From Arthrobacter sp. SW1 (GTDB lineage Bacteria; Actinomycetota; Actinomycetes; Actinomycetales; Micrococcaceae), in contig NZ_MJLT01000045.1 in NCBI RefSeq assembly GCF_001766675.1, forward strand, positions 490,308-554,307: a DNA stretch of 64,000 bases. The letters run 5' to 3'. A program made the position numbers and the translations under genes. The notes under the pieces are model-generated. The model searched no databases, was not told where the DNA came from, and saw nothing but the letters and a program-made list of their open reading frames with translations. Positions 34,123 through 45,810 of the stretch are shown one piece after another. Every line of letters begins with the position of its first letter. Position 1 is the stretch's first letter.

Positions 34123-34503
34123 GACCCCATCATCCTGACCGCCGCGGGGGATGGCAACGGGTGTTGGCCGCCCGATTCGCATCTGCCGCCGAATTCCGGC
34201 ATACTAGATGAGTTGTTCAAGCGCTCCTTCGCGTCCCGATCCGGATAATGCCGGGTGCAGGGTCCAGGCTGGAGCCCAAACATAACCCAGATCCCCAAAG
34301 GAACTACGGGTCGTTTTGCGTGAAAATCGCGACACGCCCGACCGCGGGGGTCGGAGCATCGGCGGTCTGAGGAACCCGGATTTCCGGATTCAGGCCGTGC
34401 GGTGGGTGGTGGTAGAACCTCAATTGCTTCGGCAGCCACGGAACGCAAGTAAACAGGGCAGCCCTAACCCAGGGAAGCACAGACTGAAAGAGAGTCAGGC
34501 GAC
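34123..34503 (+). promoter_or_regulatory. S10 operon promoter and leader
   Basis: A 381-bp stretch without a gene. TTCGCA (34176-34181) and CATACT (34200-34205), 18 bp apart, form a plausible promoter, giving a leader of about 290 nt. The leader contains the stem-loop CCGACC-GCGGG-GGTCGG (34338-34354) and other GC dyads. L4- or S10-type feedback control is possible, but I recognise no specific binding structure. The ribosome-binding site before rpsJ is AAAGAGAG, about 11 bp from the ATG. Confidence 0.45.
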
Positions 34504-34812
34504 ATGGCGGGACAAAAGATCCGCATCCGGCTGAAGTCATATGACCACGAGGTCATTGATGTTTCAGCGCGGAAGATCGTTGAGACGGTCACGCGCGCAG
34601 GCGCAACGGTAGTAGGCCCGGTGCCGCTTCCGACGGAGAAGAACGTGTACTGCGTTATCCGCTCTCCCCACAAGTACAAGGACAGCCGTGAGCACTTCGA
34701 AATGCGTACTCACAAGCGTCTGATCGACATCATCGACCCCACGCCGAAGGCTGTTGACTCGCTCATGCGTCTCGACCTGCCGGCTGACGTGAACATCGAA
34801 ATCAAGCTCTAA
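34504..34812 (+). CDS. rpsJ: 30S ribosomal protein S10
   Basis: A 102-residue S10, which also serves as NusE in antitermination. [39 protein letters not shown] and the loop [12 protein letters not shown] are fully conserved. First gene of the S10 operon. Confidence 0.98.
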
Positions 34813-34830
34813 GGGAGGTGCTGAGAGACT

Positions 34831-35481
34831 ATGACCGCAACCCGCAACGTTAAGGGCCTGCTGGGCACGAAGCTCGGCATGACCCAGGTCTGGGACGAGA
34901 ACAACAAGCTCATCCCGGTAACTGTCGTCCAGGCTGACTCCAACGTCGTCACCCAGCTGCGCAACGCAGAGACCGACGGCTACGTCGCCGTTCAGATCGG
35001 CTACGGCCAGATCGATCCCCGCAAGGTCACCAAGCCGCTGGCTGGTCACTTTGAAAAGGCCGGCGTCACCCCGCGCCGCCACGTCGTCGAACTGCGCACT
35101 GCAGACGCCGCGTCTTACGAGCTGGGCCAGGAGCTTTCTGTTGAGCTCTTCGAAGCCGGCCAGAAGATCGACGTCGTCGGCACCAGCAAGGGTAAGGGCT
35201 TCGCCGGTGTTATGAAGCGTCACGGCTTCTCCGGCGTCGGTGCTTCCCACGGTGCACACAAGAACCACCGCAAGCCTGGTTCCATCGGTGGCGCATCCAC
35301 CCCGAGCCGCGTCTTCAAGGGCCTGAAAATGGCCGGCCGCATGGGCGCCGTACGTCACACCACGCTGAACCTCACGGTTCACGCTGTTGACGTTGAGAAG
35401 TCGCTGCTCCTTATCAAGGGTGCCGTCCCCGGTGCCCGCGGCCAGGTCGTACTCGTACGTTCCGCCGTGAAGGGAGCCTAG
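34831..35481 (+). CDS. rplC: 50S ribosomal protein L3
   Basis: A 216-residue L3 that reaches the peptidyl-transferase centre. [20 protein letters not shown], the signature [15 protein letters not shown] and SKGKGF-type basic loops are present. GGGAGGTGC precedes the ATG, 18 bp after rpsJ. Confidence 0.97.
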   Translation: MTATRNVKGLLGTKLGMTQVWDENNKLIPVTVVQADSNVVTQLRNAETDGYVAVQIGYGQIDPRKVTKPLAGHFEKAGVTPRRHVVELRTADAASYELGQELSVELFEAGQKIDVVGTSKGKGFAGVMKRHGFSGVGASHGAHKNHRKPGSIGGASTPSRVFKGLKMAGRMGAVRHTTLNLTVHAVDVEKSLLLIKGAVPGARGQVVLVRSAVKGA

Positions 35482-35485
35482 TTAA

Positions 35486-36103
35486 ATGACTAGCACTGTG
35501 AAGGTTGACCTGCCTGCAGAGATCTTCGACGTCCAGACCAACGTGCCGCTGCTGCACCAGGTCGTCGTCGCACAGCTCGCTGCTGCACGCCAGGGTACCC
35601 ACAAGACCAAGACCCGCGCTGAAGTTTCCGGTGCCGGCCGCAAGCCGTTCAAGCAGAAGGGTACCGGCCGCGCCCGTCAGGGCTCGATCCGTGCTCCGCA
35701 CATGACCGGTGGTGGCATCGTCCACGGCCCGACCCCGCGTGACTACACCCAGCGCACCCCCAAGAAGATGAAGGCCGCTGCTCTCCGTGGCGCCCTGTCG
35801 GACCGCGCCCGCAACGGCCGCATCCACGTCGTCGCTGAGCTGGTTGCCGGCACCAAGCCGTCCACCAAGGAAGCCCTGGCGACGCTGAAGGCTGTTACCG
35901 AGCGCAAGAACCTGCTCGTCGTGATCGAACGCGCCAACGATGTTGCTGCACTGTCCGTGCGCAACCTCGCCGACGTCCACACCCTCTACGTGGACCAGCT
36001 GAACACCTACGACGTTCTGGTTTCCGATGATGTGGTCTTCACCAAGGCTGCTTTCGAAGCGTTCGTCGCTGACAAGGCAAAGAACGAGGAGGCCGCCAAG
36101 TGA
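35486..36103 (+). CDS. rplD: 50S ribosomal protein L4
   Basis: A 205-residue L4 lining the exit tunnel. The extended loop [20 protein letters not shown] and [15 protein letters not shown] are intact. In many bacteria L4 represses the S10 operon. It starts 4 bp after rplC. Confidence 0.97.
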   Translation: MTSTVKVDLPAEIFDVQTNVPLLHQVVVAQLAAARQGTHKTKTRAEVSGAGRKPFKQKGTGRARQGSIRAPHMTGGGIVHGPTPRDYTQRTPKKMKAAALRGALSDRARNGRIHVVAELVAGTKPSTKEALATLKAVTERKNLLVVIERANDVAALSVRNLADVHTLYVDQLNTYDVLVSDDVVFTKAAFEAFVADKAKNEEAAK

Positions 36104-36405
36104 GCGTCACCACCATCAAGGACCCGCGCGACGTCGTCATCGCACCCGTCGTTTCGGAAAAGAGCTACGGCCTGATCGACGAGGGCAAGTACACCTTCCT
36201 GGTGGACCCCCGTTCGAACAAGACCGAGATCAAGCTGGCCGTGGAGAAGATCTTCTCCGTCAAGGTCGAATCGATCAACACCATCAACCGTGCCGGTAAG
36301 CGCAAGCGCACCAAGTTCGGATGGGGACAGCGCAAGAGCACCAAGCGTGCGATTGTCACCCTGAAGGAAGGCACTATCGACATCTTCGGCGGTCCGCTCG
36401 CGTAG
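36100..36405 (+). CDS. rplW: 50S ribosomal protein L23
   Basis: A 101-residue L23 at the tunnel exit, the docking site for trigger factor and [22 protein letters not shown] and [20 protein letters not shown] are conserved. The GTG start overlaps the rplD stop (GTGA), so they are coupled. Confidence 0.97.
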   Translation: MSVTTIKDPRDVVIAPVVSEKSYGLIDEGKYTFLVDPRSNKTEIKLAVEKIFSVKVESINTINRAGKRKRTKFGWGQRKSTKRAIVTLKEGTIDIFGGPLA

Positions 36406-36434
36406 CGGAGACCACTTTAACGAGGAAATAAATT

Positions 36435-37274
36435 ATGGGAATCCGTAAATACAAGCCGACTACCCCGGGCCGTCGCGGCTCGAGCGTAGCCGACTTCTCT
36501 GAAATCACGCGATCGACTCCGGAAAAGTCGCTGCTGCGTCCGCTGCACAAGACCGGCGGCCGTAACAACACCGGTAAGATCACCACCCGCCACAAGGGTG
36601 GTGGACACAAGCGCCAGTACCGTCTGATCGACTTCCGTCGCCACGACAAGGACGGCGTCAACGCCCGCGTTGCCGAAATCGAGTACGATCCGAACCGTAC
36701 GGCCCGCATCGCGCTCCTGCACTACGTTGATGGCACCAAGCGTTACATCATCGCCCCCAACAAGCTGTCCCAGGGCGACTTCGTTGAGGCCGGTCCGGAC
36801 GCTGACATCAAGCCGGGCAACAACCTGCCCCTGCGCAACATCCCCGTTGGTACCGTGATCCACGCAGTTGAACTGCGTCCGGGTGGCGGCGCCAAGATGG
36901 CCCGCTCCGCCGGTGCCTCGGTGCAGCTCGTTGCCAAGGAAGGCCGCTTCGCCCAGCTGCGTCTGCCCTCCGGTGAAATCCGCAACGTCGACGTGCGCTG
37001 CCGCGCAACGATCGGCGAAGTCGGCAACGCCGAGCAGTCGAACATCAACTGGGGCAAGGCCGGCCGTATGCGCTGGAAGGGCGTCCGCCCGACCGTGCGT
37101 GGTGTCGCCATGAACCCGGTTGACCACCCGCACGGTGGTGGTGAAGGCAAGACCTCCGGTGGTCGCCACCCGGTCAACCCCAACGGCAAGCCCGAGGGCC
37201 GTACCCGCCGCCCCAACAAAGAGAGCGACAAGCTTATTGTTCGTCGCCGCCGTACTGGCAAGAACAAGCGATAG
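36435..37274 (+). CDS. rplB: 50S ribosomal protein L2
   Basis: A 279-residue L2 needed for subunit joining and the peptidyl-transferase centre. [37 protein letters not shown] and the C-terminal [20 protein letters not shown] (with the key His) are all present. ACGAGGAAA precedes the ATG. Confidence 0.98.
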   Translation: MGIRKYKPTTPGRRGSSVADFSEITRSTPEKSLLRPLHKTGGRNNTGKITTRHKGGGHKRQYRLIDFRRHDKDGVNARVAEIEYDPNRTARIALLHYVDGTKRYIIAPNKLSQGDFVEAGPDADIKPGNNLPLRNIPVGTVIHAVELRPGGGAKMARSAGASVQLVAKEGRFAQLRLPSGEIRNVDVRCRATIGEVGNAEQSNINWGKAGRMRWKGVRPTVRGVAMNPVDHPHGGGEGKTSGGRHPVNPNGKPEGRTRRPNKESDKLIVRRRRTGKNKR

Positions 37275-37286
37275 GAGCCTGGACAC

Positions 37287-37568
37287 ATGCCACGCAGCCT
37301 GAAAAAAGGTCCTTTCGTTGACCAGCACCTCTTTGTGAAGGTCGCCAAGGAAAACGAAAAGGGCACCAAGAACGTCATCAAGACCTGGTCCCGCCGTTCG
37401 ATGATCATCCCGGACATGCTGGGTCACACGATCGCCGTTCACGACGGACGCAAGCACATCCCGGTGTTTGTCACTGAGTCGATGGTCGGGCACAAGCTCG
37501 GCGAATTCGCTCCCACGCGGACTTTCCGCGGCCATGTCAAGGACGACCGTAAGGGCAAGCGCCGCTAA
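37287..37568 (+). CDS. rpsS: 30S ribosomal protein S19
   Basis: A 93-residue S19 of the 30S head. [15 protein letters not shown], the signature [21 protein letters not shown] and [14 protein letters not shown] are conserved. It begins 12 bp after rplB. Confidence 0.98.
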   Translation: MPRSLKKGPFVDQHLFVKVAKENEKGTKNVIKTWSRRSMIIPDMLGHTIAVHDGRKHIPVFVTESMVGHKLGEFAPTRTFRGHVKDDRKGKRR

Positions 37569-37606
37569 GGCGCTCGTTCTACGGCTAAGACGAGAGAAGG
37601 AAAGCA

Positions 37607-37972
37607 ATGGAAGCCAAGGCTATTGCGCGTCACATCCGCGTAACGCCTATGAAGGCCCGGCGCGTCGTCAACCTTGTTCGTGGCAAGCAAGCGAACGAGG
37701 CTCTGGCAATTCTGAAGTTTGCCCAGCAGGCAGCTTCGGAGCCGGTATTCAAGGTAGTTCAGTCGGCAATGGCAAACGCCCGCGTCCTCGCGGACCGCGA
37801 CGGCGTTGCCTTCGACGAGAGCGACCTCTACATCAGCGAGGCGTTTGTTGACGAAGGTCCGACCATGAAGCGGTTCCAGCCGCGTGCCCAGGGTCGCGCC
37901 TACCAGATCAAGAAGCGCACGAGCCACATCACCGTGGTAGTCGCCACCCCGGAGAAAGAGGAGGCTCGCTAA
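37607..37972 (+). CDS. rplV: 50S ribosomal protein L22
   Basis: A 121-residue L22, whose beta-hairpin lines the exit tunnel and is a macrolide-resistance site. [20 protein letters not shown] and [20 protein letters not shown] are intact. AGAGAAGGAA precedes the ATG. Confidence 0.97.
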   Translation: MEAKAIARHIRVTPMKARRVVNLVRGKQANEALAILKFAQQAASEPVFKVVQSAMANARVLADRDGVAFDESDLYISEAFVDEGPTMKRFQPRAQGRAYQIKKRTSHITVVVATPEKEEAR

Positions 37973-38794
37973 GTGGGACAGAAAGTAAACCCGCACGGGT
38001 TCCGACTCGGTATCACCACCGATCACGTTTCGCACTGGTTCGCTGACAGCACCAAGAACGGCCAGCGGTACAAGGACTTCGTCCGCGAAGACATCCGTAT
38101 CCGCCAGCTCATGTCCACGGGCATGGAGCGCGCCGGCATCGCCAAGGTTGAGATCGAGCGCACCCGCGACCGCGTCCGCGTGGACATCCACACGGCACGT
38201 CCGGGCATCGTCATCGGCCGCCGCGGCGCCGAAGCAGACCGCATCCGCGGCGAGCTCGAAAAGCTGACCGGCAAGCAGGTCCAGCTGAACATCCTCGAGG
38301 TCAAGAACCCGGAGATCGAAGCACAGCTGGTTGCCCAGGGCGTTGCTGAGCAGCTGACTTCCCGCGTGGCATTCCGCCGTGCGATGAAGAAGGCCATGCA
38401 GTCCGCACAGCGTGCGGGCGCCAAGGGCATCCGTATCGCCTGCTCGGGTCGACTGGGCGGCGCTGAAATGTCCCGCTCCGAGTTCTACCGCGAAGGCCGT
38501 GTGCCGCTGCACACCCTGCGCGCGAACATCGACTACGGCTTCTACGAGGCCAAGACCACCTTCGGCCGCATCGGCGTGAAGGTCTGGATCTACAAGGGCG
38601 ACGTCACCGCCAAGGAACTGGCTCAGCAGGCAGCTGCTGCTCCGTCCCGCGGCCGCGCCGGTGACCGCCCGGGCCGCCCGGGTGGCGACCGCCGTCGTCG
38701 TAACGACCGTCCGGCAGCTGAGGCAGCACCCGCTGCCGCCGAAGCTCCGGCAGCTGAAGCTGCTGCTCCGGCAGCAGAAGGAGGACAGGCTTAA
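37973..38794 (+). CDS. rpsC: 30S ribosomal protein S3
   Basis: A 273-residue S3 at the mRNA entry channel. The KH domain motif [20 protein letters not shown] and the C-terminal [20 protein letters not shown] are present. After about residue 215 there is a tail rich in Arg/Gly and then Ala/Glu/Pro, absent from E. coli S3 (233 residues). The GTG abuts the rplV stop. Confidence 0.97.
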   Translation: MGQKVNPHGFRLGITTDHVSHWFADSTKNGQRYKDFVREDIRIRQLMSTGMERAGIAKVEIERTRDRVRVDIHTARPGIVIGRRGAEADRIRGELEKLTGKQVQLNILEVKNPEIEAQLVAQGVAEQLTSRVAFRRAMKKAMQSAQRAGAKGIRIACSGRLGGAEMSRSEFYREGRVPLHTLRANIDYGFYEAKTTFGRIGVKVWIYKGDVTAKELAQQAAAAPSRGRAGDRPGRPGGDRRRRNDRPAAEAAPAAAEAPAAEAAAPAAEGGQA

Positions 38795-39211
38795 ATGCTT
38801 ATCCCACGTCGAGTCAAGCACCGTAAGCAGCACCACCCGGGTCGTTCCGGCGCTGCAACGGGCGGCACCAAGGTCAACTTCGGTGAGTTCGGTATCCAGG
38901 CCCTGAGCCCGGCATACGTGACCAACCGTCAGATCGAATCCGCCCGTATCGCGATGACCCGCCACATCAAGCGTGGCGGTAAGGTCTGGATCAACATCTA
39001 CCCGGACCGTCCGCTGACGAAGAAGCCGGCCGAAACCCGTATGGGTTCCGGTAAGGGTTCTCCGGAATGGTGGGTCGCAAACGTCAAGCCGGGCCGGGTT
39101 CTCTTCGAACTCTCCGGTGTCAATGAAGAGGTAGCTCGCGAGGCACTGCGCCTGGCAATCCACAAGCTGCCGTTGAAGGCACGCATTGTGCGTCGCGAAG
39201 GTGGTGAATAG
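38795..39211 (+). CDS. rplP: 50S ribosomal protein L16
   Basis: A 138-residue L16 near the A-site tRNA elbow. [19 protein letters not shown], the Arg-containing [20 protein letters not shown] and [20 protein letters not shown] are conserved. It begins immediately at the rpsC stop. Confidence 0.98.
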   Translation: MLIPRRVKHRKQHHPGRSGAATGGTKVNFGEFGIQALSPAYVTNRQIESARIAMTRHIKRGGKVWINIYPDRPLTKKPAETRMGSGKGSPEWWVANVKPGRVLFELSGVNEEVAREALRLAIHKLPLKARIVRREGGE

Positions 39212-39213
39212 AA

Positions 39214-39534
39214 ATGGCAGTAGGATCCAAGGATCTGGCTCCCGCACAGCTGGACGGTTTCGACAACGAGCGTCTCGTTGAAGAACTCCGCAAGGCCAAG
39301 GAAGAGCTGTTCAACCTGCGTTTCCAGTCCGCCACCGGCCAGCTGGAGAACCACGGTCGCCTGCGCGCGGTAAAGAAGGACATCGCCCGCATCTACACCG
39401 TTCTTCGTGAGCGCGAGCTGGGCATTCGTGCCGAGGTTGCCGCACCGGTTGTGGAAGCCAAGGAAGAAAAGAAGTCCAAGAAGGCTGCCAAGGCTGAAAA
39501 GGCCGAAGCTGAAGCCGGAGAGGACGCCAAGTGA
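39214..39534 (+). CDS. rpmC: 50S ribosomal protein L29 with long acidic/basic tail
   Basis: A 106-residue L29. The normal two-helix core ([20 protein letters not shown], then [14 protein letters not shown]) ends near residue 72. An added tail of about 33 residues rich in Lys, Glu and Ala follows. Most L29 proteins are 60-75 residues. The tail is probably disordered and exposed near the tunnel exit. Confidence 0.96.
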   Translation: MAVGSKDLAPAQLDGFDNERLVEELRKAKEELFNLRFQSATGQLENHGRLRAVKKDIARIYTVLRERELGIRAEVAAPVVEAKEEKKSKKAAKAEKAEAEAGEDAK

Positions 39535-39827
39535 GCGAGAAGGAAACTGTGACGGAAGCAGCAGCCAGCGCTGAACAGCGCGGTTACCGTAAGACGCGTC
39601 GCGGCTACGTTGTCTCGGACAAGATGGAAAAGACCATCGTTGTCCAGGTTGAAGACCGCGTGAAGCACGCTCTGTACGGCAAGGTTATTCGCCGCACCTC
39701 GAAGATCAAGGCTCACGACGAAGAGAACACCGCCGGCATCGGCGACCTCGTCCTCATCGCCGAGACCCGCCCGCTGTCCGCTACCAAGCGGTGGCGCCTG
39801 GTGGAGATCCTCGAAAAGGCCAAGTAA
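39531..39827 (+). CDS. rpsQ: 30S ribosomal protein S17
   Basis: A 98-residue S17. The OB-fold signature [20 protein letters not shown] and [20 protein letters not shown] are present. The GTG start overlaps the rpmC stop (GTGA). Last gene of the S10 operon before a terminator. Confidence 0.97.
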   Translation: MSEKETVTEAAASAEQRGYRKTRRGYVVSDKMEKTIVVQVEDRVKHALYGKVIRRTSKIKAHDEENTAGIGDLVLIAETRPLSATKRWRLVEILEKAK

Positions 39828-39860
39828 ATCCGAGGCCGGTCCGCCGGCTGGGACTTACTG

Positions 39861-39903
39861 GAAGGGCCCGCATTCCGCAAGGGATGCGGGCCCTTCCGCG
39901 TTT
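39861..39903 (+). terminator. Terminator between the S10 and spc operons
   Basis: GAAGGGCCCGCATTCC and GGGATGCGGGCCCTTC form a 16-bp stem with one G-T pair and a short GCAA loop, followed by CGCGTTT. It separates two ribosomal operons that are often continuous in other phyla. Confidence 0.8.
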
Positions 39904-40169
39904 CGGCCCAGGGCCGAAAGCATGCTAGGATATTGAGTTTGTATGGCGCCATTAGTGCGTCTGCAACCACCTCGTAAACAATCGTGCCATGGCATACTGC
40001 CCCGCGCCGGTTTCCCCGGCAAGGGAAGCTGATGCTTCTGGCATGGGCGTTTAGGCCTGCTCTGGCAAAATCCAGGCAGGTCCAGAGACACCCCGATCAA
40101 CCGTTCCGCAAGGCTCATTCCGTATGCACGATTTCGGCTTGAGAACCGGCGCGACGCAAGGAGTAAAAA
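39902..40169 (+). promoter_or_regulatory. spc operon promoter and leader
   Basis: TTCGGC (39902-39907) and TAGGAT (39926-39931), 18 bp apart, are a plausible promoter within the 342-bp gap before rplN. The expected leader is about 230 nt, with no supportable gene. It contains CCGGTTTCCCCGG-type dyads and a GCAAGGAG ribosome-binding site. S8-type feedback is possible, but no S8-binding structure is recognised. Confidence 0.45.
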
Positions 40170-40538
40170 TTGATTCAGCAGGAGTCGCGACTGAAGGTCG
40201 CCGACAACACGGGTGCTAAGGAAATCCTTACCATTCGCGTTCTCGGTGGTTCCGGCCGTCGCTACGCAAGCATCGGCGACGTCATCGTCGCAACCGTCAA
40301 GGACGCTATCCCGGGCGGCAACGTAAAGAAGGGCGACGTCGTCAAGGCCGTCGTCGTTCGCACCAAGAAGGAACGCCGCCGCGCGGACGGTTCCTACATC
40401 AAGTTTGACGAGAACGCAGCTGTGATCCTGAAGAACGACGGCGACCCCCGCGGTACCCGTATCTTCGGCCCGGTTGGCCGCGAGCTTCGCGACAAGAAGT
40501 TCATGAAGATCGTCTCCCTGGCTCCGGAGGTGCTGTAA
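40170..40538 (+). CDS. rplN: 50S ribosomal protein L14
   Basis: A 122-residue L14. [20 protein letters not shown] and the signature block [20 protein letters not shown] are intact. The start codon is TTG behind GCAAGGAG; the conserved N-terminus fixes it. First gene of the spc operon. Confidence 0.97.
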   Translation: MIQQESRLKVADNTGAKEILTIRVLGGSGRRYASIGDVIVATVKDAIPGGNVKKGDVVKAVVVRTKKERRRADGSYIKFDENAAVILKNDGDPRGTRIFGPVGRELRDKKFMKIVSLAPEVL

Positions 40539-40541
40539 CCC

Positions 40542-40904
40542 ATGGGTGCAAAGATCAAGAAGGGTGACCTCGTTCAGGTCATCACTGGCGCCAAGCAGGA
40601 ACGCGGCGGCGACCGCGGCAAGCAGGGCAAGGTTCTGCGCGTTTTCCCTGAGGCCAACCGCGTCCTCGTGGAAGGCATCAACCGCGTGACCAAGCACACC
40701 AAGGTCGGACAGTCCCAGCGTGGCACCACCACCGGCGGCCTCGAGATCGTTGAGGCTCCGATCCACATCTCGAACGTGGCTCTGGTTGACCCCACCACCA
40801 AGAAGCCGACCCGCGTCGGTTTCCGTGTTGAGACCGTTGAGAAGGACGGCAAGAAGAAGACCGTTCGCATCCGCGTGTCCAAGGCCACCGGGAAGGACAT
40901 CTAA
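40542..40904 (+). CDS. rplX: 50S ribosomal protein L24
   Basis: A 120-residue L24, an assembly initiator near the tunnel exit. The KOW motif [28 protein letters not shown] (shown in part: [14 protein letters not shown]) and [14 protein letters not shown] are present. Starts 3 bp after rplN. Confidence 0.97.
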   Translation: MGAKIKKGDLVQVITGAKQERGGDRGKQGKVLRVFPEANRVLVEGINRVTKHTKVGQSQRGTTTGGLEIVEAPIHISNVALVDPTTKKPTRVGFRVETVEKDGKKKTVRIRVSKATGKDI

Positions 40905-41482
40905 TGACTGAGACTCTCGAGACTCCGGTAAAGATCGTTCCGCGTCTGAAGACCAAGTACGCCGAATCCATCAAGCAGTCCCTGCTCGAGGAATTCAAGT
41001 ACGAGAACGTGAACCAGGTTCCCCGCCTCGTGAAGGTCGTTGTGAACATGGGTGTTGGAGATGCCGCCAAGGACTCCAAGCTGATCGACGGCGCTGTCCG
41101 CGACCTGACCCTGATCACCGGCCAGAAGCCGCAGGTCACCAAGGCCCGTAAGTCCATCGCCCAGTTCAAGCTGCGCGAAGGCATGCCGATCGGTGCGCAC
41201 GCCACCCTCCGTGGCGACCGCATGTGGGAATTCGTGGACCGTCTGGTCACCCTCGCCCTGCCCCGTATCCGCGACTTCCGCGGCCTCAACGGCAAGCAGT
41301 TCGACGGCAACGGCAACTACACCTTCGGTCTGACCGAACAGGTTATGTTCCACGAGATCGACCAGGACTCCATCGACCGCGTCCGCGGCATGGACATCAC
41401 GGTTGTCACCACCGCCAAGACCGACGACGAAGGCCGTGCACTGCTCAAGGCACTCGGCTTCCCGTTCAAATCCGAAGACTAA
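40904..41482 (+). CDS. rplE: 50S ribosomal protein L5
   Basis: A 192-residue L5 that binds 5S r[23 protein letters not shown], the signature [20 protein letters not shown] and [20 protein letters not shown] are conserved. The ATG overlaps the rplX stop (TAATG). rpsN would normally follow but does not. Confidence 0.98.
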   Translation: MTETLETPVKIVPRLKTKYAESIKQSLLEEFKYENVNQVPRLVKVVVNMGVGDAAKDSKLIDGAVRDLTLITGQKPQVTKARKSIAQFKLREGMPIGAHATLRGDRMWEFVDRLVTLALPRIRDFRGLNGKQFDGNGNYTFGLTEQVMFHEIDQDSIDRVRGMDITVVTTAKTDDEGRALLKALGFPFKSED

Positions 41483-41498
41483 TCAACTACGTAACAGG

Positions 41499-41535
41499 TC
41501 CGCTGGCTTGCCCCTCTAGGGGGAAGAACAGCGGA
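41499..41535 (+). promoter_or_regulatory. Stem-loop in the rplE-rpsH gap, where rpsN is missing
   Basis: TCCGCTG (41499-41505) pairs with CAGCGGA (41529-41535), and inside it CCCCT pairs with AGGGG. The 82-bp spacer has no frame for S14. The hairpin lies 29 bp before rpsH and has no T-tract. It may be a processing or S8-feedback element. Confidence 0.45.
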
Positions 41536-41564
41536 AACCGCTACGAGGAAGGGCAAGAGCCCAA

Positions 41565-41963
41565 ATGACTATGACAGATCCTGTCGCAGACATGCTTACG
41601 CGTCTGCGCAACGCCAACTCGGCATACCACGACTCCGTGACCATGCCGTACAGCAAGCTCAAGGCACGCGTTGCCGAGATCCTGAAGGCCGAAGGCTACA
41701 TCGCCGGCTGGAAGGAAGAGGAAGCTGAAGTTGGCAAGAAGCTGACCATCGACCTCAAGTTCGGTCCGAACCGCGAGCGTTCGATTGCCGGTGTCCGCCG
41801 TATTTCCAAGCCGGGTCTCCGCGTTTACGCGAAGTCCACCAACCTGCCCCACGTGCTGGGTGGCCTGGGTATCGCAATCCTGTCCACCTCTTCCGGCCTC
41901 CTGACTGACAAGCAGGCCGGCAAGAAGGGCGTGGGCGGCGAAGTCCTCGCGTACGTCTGGTAA
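41565..41963 (+). CDS. rpsH: 30S ribosomal protein S8
   Basis: A 132-residue S8, a primary 16S rRNA binder and in many bacteria the repressor of the spc operon. [40 protein letters not shown] and the C-terminal [17 protein letters not shown] are conserved. Confidence 0.98.
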   Translation: MTMTDPVADMLTRLRNANSAYHDSVTMPYSKLKARVAEILKAEGYIAGWKEEEAEVGKKLTIDLKFGPNRERSIAGVRRISKPGLRVYAKSTNLPHVLGGLGIAILSTSSGLLTDKQAGKKGVGGEVLAYVW

Positions 41964-41981
41964 CGGGAAAGGAAGAGAATA

Positions 41982-42518
41982 ATGTCACGTATTGGACGTC
42001 TCCCCATCACCGTTCCTGCCGGCGTCGAGATCAAGGTTGACGGCTCCGTCGTCAGCGTCAAGGGCGCCAAGGGCGAGCTGAGCCACACTGTTGCCAGCCC
42101 GATCGAGGTCACCCTTGAAGAAGGCACCCTGACGGTTACCCGCCCGAACGACGAGCGCAACTCCCGCTCGCTGCACGGCCTGACCCGTACCCTCATCGCC
42201 AACATGATCGAGGGTGTCACCAACGGCTACGAGAAGAAGCTTGAGATCGTCGGTACCGGTTACCGCGTTCAGGCCAAGGGCTCCGACCTTGAGTTCGCTC
42301 TGGGTTACAGCCACCCGGTCAACGTTTCTGCTCCGGAAGGCATCACCTTCACGGTGGAAGGCCCGACCAAGTTCTCGGTCGCCGGTATCTCCAAGCAGCA
42401 GGTCGGCGAGGTTGCTGCCAACATTCGCAAGCTGCGCAAGCCCGACCCCTACAAGGGCAAGGGTGTCCGTTACGCCGGCGAAGTCATCCGCCGCAAGGTC
42501 GGAAAGGCTGGTAAGTAA
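41982..42518 (+). CDS. rplF: 50S ribosomal protein L6
   Basis: A 178-residue L6 near the sarcin-ricin loop. [20 protein letters not shown] and the C-terminal signature [20 protein letters not shown] are intact. GGGAAAGGAAGAG precedes the ATG. Confidence 0.98.
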   Translation: MSRIGRLPITVPAGVEIKVDGSVVSVKGAKGELSHTVASPIEVTLEEGTLTVTRPNDERNSRSLHGLTRTLIANMIEGVTNGYEKKLEIVGTGYRVQAKGSDLEFALGYSHPVNVSAPEGITFTVEGPTKFSVAGISKQQVGEVAANIRKLRKPDPYKGKGVRYAGEVIRRKVGKAGK

Positions 42519-42521
42519 ACC

Positions 42522-42905
42522 ATGGCCATCGCAATTAACAAGAAGCGCACGAACAAGAGCAAGTCGGCTGCCCGCAGCCGCCGCCAGCTCCGTATCCGCA
42601 AGCGCATCGTCGGCACGGCCGTCCGCCCCCGCCTGGTGGTCAACCGCTCCGCACGCCACATGTTCGTCCAGGTTGTCGACGACAGCAAGGGTGTCACCGT
42701 GGCCTACGCTTCCACCCTGGAAGCTGACCTGCGCGCATTCGAAGGTGACAAGACTGCCAAGGCCAAGCGCGTTGGCGAGCTCGTCGCCGAGCGTGCCAAG
42801 GCCGCAGGCGTCGAGGCTGTTGTCTTCGACCGCGGTGGTAACAAGTACCACGGCCGCATCGCCGCCGTCGCTGACGGTGCACGCGAAGGTGGGCTGGCAC
42901 TGTGA
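42522..42905 (+). CDS. rplR: 50S ribosomal protein L18
   Basis: A 127-residue L18 of the 5S rRNP. The basic N-terminus [38 protein letters not shown] and [20 protein letters not shown] are conserved. Starts 3 bp after rplF. Confidence 0.97.
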   Translation: MAIAINKKRTNKSKSAARSRRQLRIRKRIVGTAVRPRLVVNRSARHMFVQVVDDSKGVTVAYASTLEADLRAFEGDKTAKAKRVGELVAERAKAAGVEAVVFDRGGNKYHGRIAAVADGAREGGLAL

Positions 42906-43609
42906 CCGTTGAGAATAACGAAAAGGACATTCAGGTGACTGAAGCTGCAGCTGCTGAGGCAACTGAGACCGCTGCTGCCACCGACGACCGCCGTGGCGGC
43001 CGTCGCGGCGGCGAGCGTGGCGACCGTGGCCAGGGCCGCGGCGACCGTGGTGGCCGTGGTGGCCGCGACGGCGGTCGTGAGGCCGAGAAGAGCCAGTTCG
43101 TAGAGCGCGTTGTGACCATCAACCGTGTCGCCAAGGTCGTCAAGGGTGGTCGTCGCTTCAGCTTCACCGCCCTGGTCGTCGTCGGTGACGGCAACGGTCT
43201 GGTCGGTGTCGGCTACGGCAAGGCAAAGGAAGTTCCCGCCGCTATCGCAAAGGGCGTCGAAGAGGCCAAGAAGTCCTTCTTCCGCGTTCCGCGCATCGGC
43301 AACAGCATCCCGCACCGCGTGCAGGGTGAGGCCGCTGCCGGCGTCGTCATGCTGCGTCCGGCTTCCCCGGGTACCGGTGTTATCGCCGGCGGTCCGGTCC
43401 GTGCAGTACTGGAGTGCGTCGGTATCCACGACGTCCTCTCCAAGTCGCTCGGTTCCTCCAACGCCATCAACATCGTTCACGCGACTGTCGACGCCCTGAA
43501 GCGACTGGAAGAGCCCGCTTCCGTGGCAGCCCGCCGTGGCCTGCCGCTGGACGAGGTTGCTCCGGCTGCTCTGGTGCGCGCCATCCAGAACCAGAAGGCA
43601 GGTGCCTAG
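42902..43609 (+). CDS. rpsE: 30S ribosomal protein S5 with RG-rich N-terminal extension
   Basis: A 235-residue S5 that controls decoding fidelity. The conserved domains begin near residue 60 ([20 protein letters not shown], then [20 protein letters not shown] and [20 protein letters not shown]). Before them is an extension with an Ala/Glu stretch and then an RG/GG-repeat segment ([20 protein letters not shown]). E. coli S5 has 167 residues. The GTG overlaps the rplR stop. Confidence 0.97.
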   Translation: MTVENNEKDIQVTEAAAAEATETAAATDDRRGGRRGGERGDRGQGRGDRGGRGGRDGGREAEKSQFVERVVTINRVAKVVKGGRRFSFTALVVVGDGNGLVGVGYGKAKEVPAAIAKGVEEAKKSFFRVPRIGNSIPHRVQGEAAAGVVMLRPASPGTGVIAGGPVRAVLECVGIHDVLSKSLGSSNAINIVHATVDALKRLEEPASVAARRGLPLDEVAPAALVRAIQNQKAGA

Positions 43610-43611
43610 TC

Positions 43612-43818
43612 ATGGCTAAGAACCTGACTCCCTCCGACGCCAAGTTGGAGATCACCCAGATCAAGGGCGTCATCGGCGCCAAGCAGAACCAGCGCGAGAC
43701 CCTGCGTTCCCTCGGCCTCAAGCGCATCGGACACACCGTTGTCCGTAACGCTGACGCCGTGACCGTGGGCATGCTCAACACGGTTCCGCACCTCGTGAAT
43801 GTTGAGGAGGCGAAGTAA
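43612..43818 (+). CDS. rpmD: 50S ribosomal protein L30
   Basis: A 68-residue L30. [40 protein letters not shown] and [10 protein letters not shown] match the family. I chose the ATG 2 bp after the rpsE stop; the longer upstream frame lies within rpsE. Confidence 0.97.
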   Translation: MAKNLTPSDAKLEITQIKGVIGAKQNQRETLRSLGLKRIGHTVVRNADAVTVGMLNTVPHLVNVEEAK

Positions 43819-44297
43819 TGGCCGAGAACAAGACCGCCGAGGCTGCTGAGAAGCAGCACGCGCTGAAGGTCCACCACCTGCGTCCCGCCCCGGGTGCCAA
43901 GACTGCCAAGACCCGTGTTGGTCGTGGTGAAGGCTCCAAGGGTAAGACCGCCGGTCGCGGTACCAAGGGTACGAAGGCCCGCTACCAGGTGAAGGCTGGC
44001 TTTGCCGGCGGCCAGCTGCCGCTGCACATGCGCCTGCCGAAGCTGCGCGGCTTCAAGAACCCGTTCCGGGTTGAGTTCCAGGTCGTGAACCTGGACAAGC
44101 TCAACGAGCTGTTCCCGGAAGGCGGCGCTGTAACCGTCGAGGCACTGGTTGAGAAGGGCGCCGTTCGCAAGAACCAGCCCGTGAAGGTGCTGGGCACCGG
44201 CGACATCACCGTCAAGGTTGACGTCACCGCCCACGCTTTCTCCGCCAGCGCTGCGGAAAAGATCGCTGCTGCGGGCGGCACCACCACCGCTCTCTAA
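43818..44297 (+). CDS. rplO: 50S ribosomal protein L15
   Basis: A 159-residue L15. The glycine/lysine-rich N-terminal block [20 protein letters not shown], the [20 protein letters not shown] segment and [16 protein letters not shown] are typical. The ATG overlaps the rpmD stop (TAATG). A terminator follows. Confidence 0.97.
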   Translation: MAENKTAEAAEKQHALKVHHLRPAPGAKTAKTRVGRGEGSKGKTAGRGTKGTKARYQVKAGFAGGQLPLHMRLPKLRGFKNPFRVEFQVVNLDKLNELFPEGGAVTVEALVEKGAVRKNQPVKVLGTGDITVKVDVTAHAFSASAAEKIAAAGGTTTAL

Positions 44298-44343
44298 GGG
44301 ACTCATCCCGAAGGAGCGGCGGGGTACCAACCCGTTGTAGAAC

Positions 44344-44389
44344 GACTCCCGGTGTGCGGGGCTTCGGCCCTGCACACCGGGAGTTTTTT
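44344..44389 (+). terminator. Strong terminator after rplO
   Basis: ACTCCCGGTGTGCGGGGC and GCCCTGCACACCGGGAGT form an 18-bp stem with one G-T pair and a TTCG tetraloop, followed by six Ts. This is the clearest intrinsic terminator in the window. Confidence 0.95.
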
Positions 44390-44411
44390 CGTTTTCGGGC
44401 CCCGTCGATTG

Positions 44412-44439
44412 TTCGCATGGCGCATCCAACAGCTAGACT
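44412..44439 (+). promoter_or_regulatory. Promoter of secY-adk
   Basis: TAGACT at 44434-44439 lies within AGCTAGACTC. TTCGCA at 44412-44417 is a possible -35 at 16 bp. With this -10, transcription starts near 44446, which excludes the GTG at 44443 as the secY start and supports the TTG further down. Confidence 0.6.
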
Positions 44440-44499
44440 CGGGTGTTGGGTTTCATAGGGCCCATCGATACCTTTGGATTTTTCTACTCAGGAGGACGC

Positions 44500-45806
<1,307 letters not shown>

Positions 45807-45810
<4 letters not shown>

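Noticed and set aside
41483..41564. A hidden rpsN (S14) gene between rplE and rpsH
   Set aside because: 82 bp cannot encode even the short S14, and no CxxC motif is seen in any frame.
44443..44499. Longer SecY starting at the GTG at 44443
   Set aside because: That GTG lies only 4 bp after the TAGACT -10 box and has no ribosome-binding site; the TTG behind AGGAGG matches SecY N-termini.
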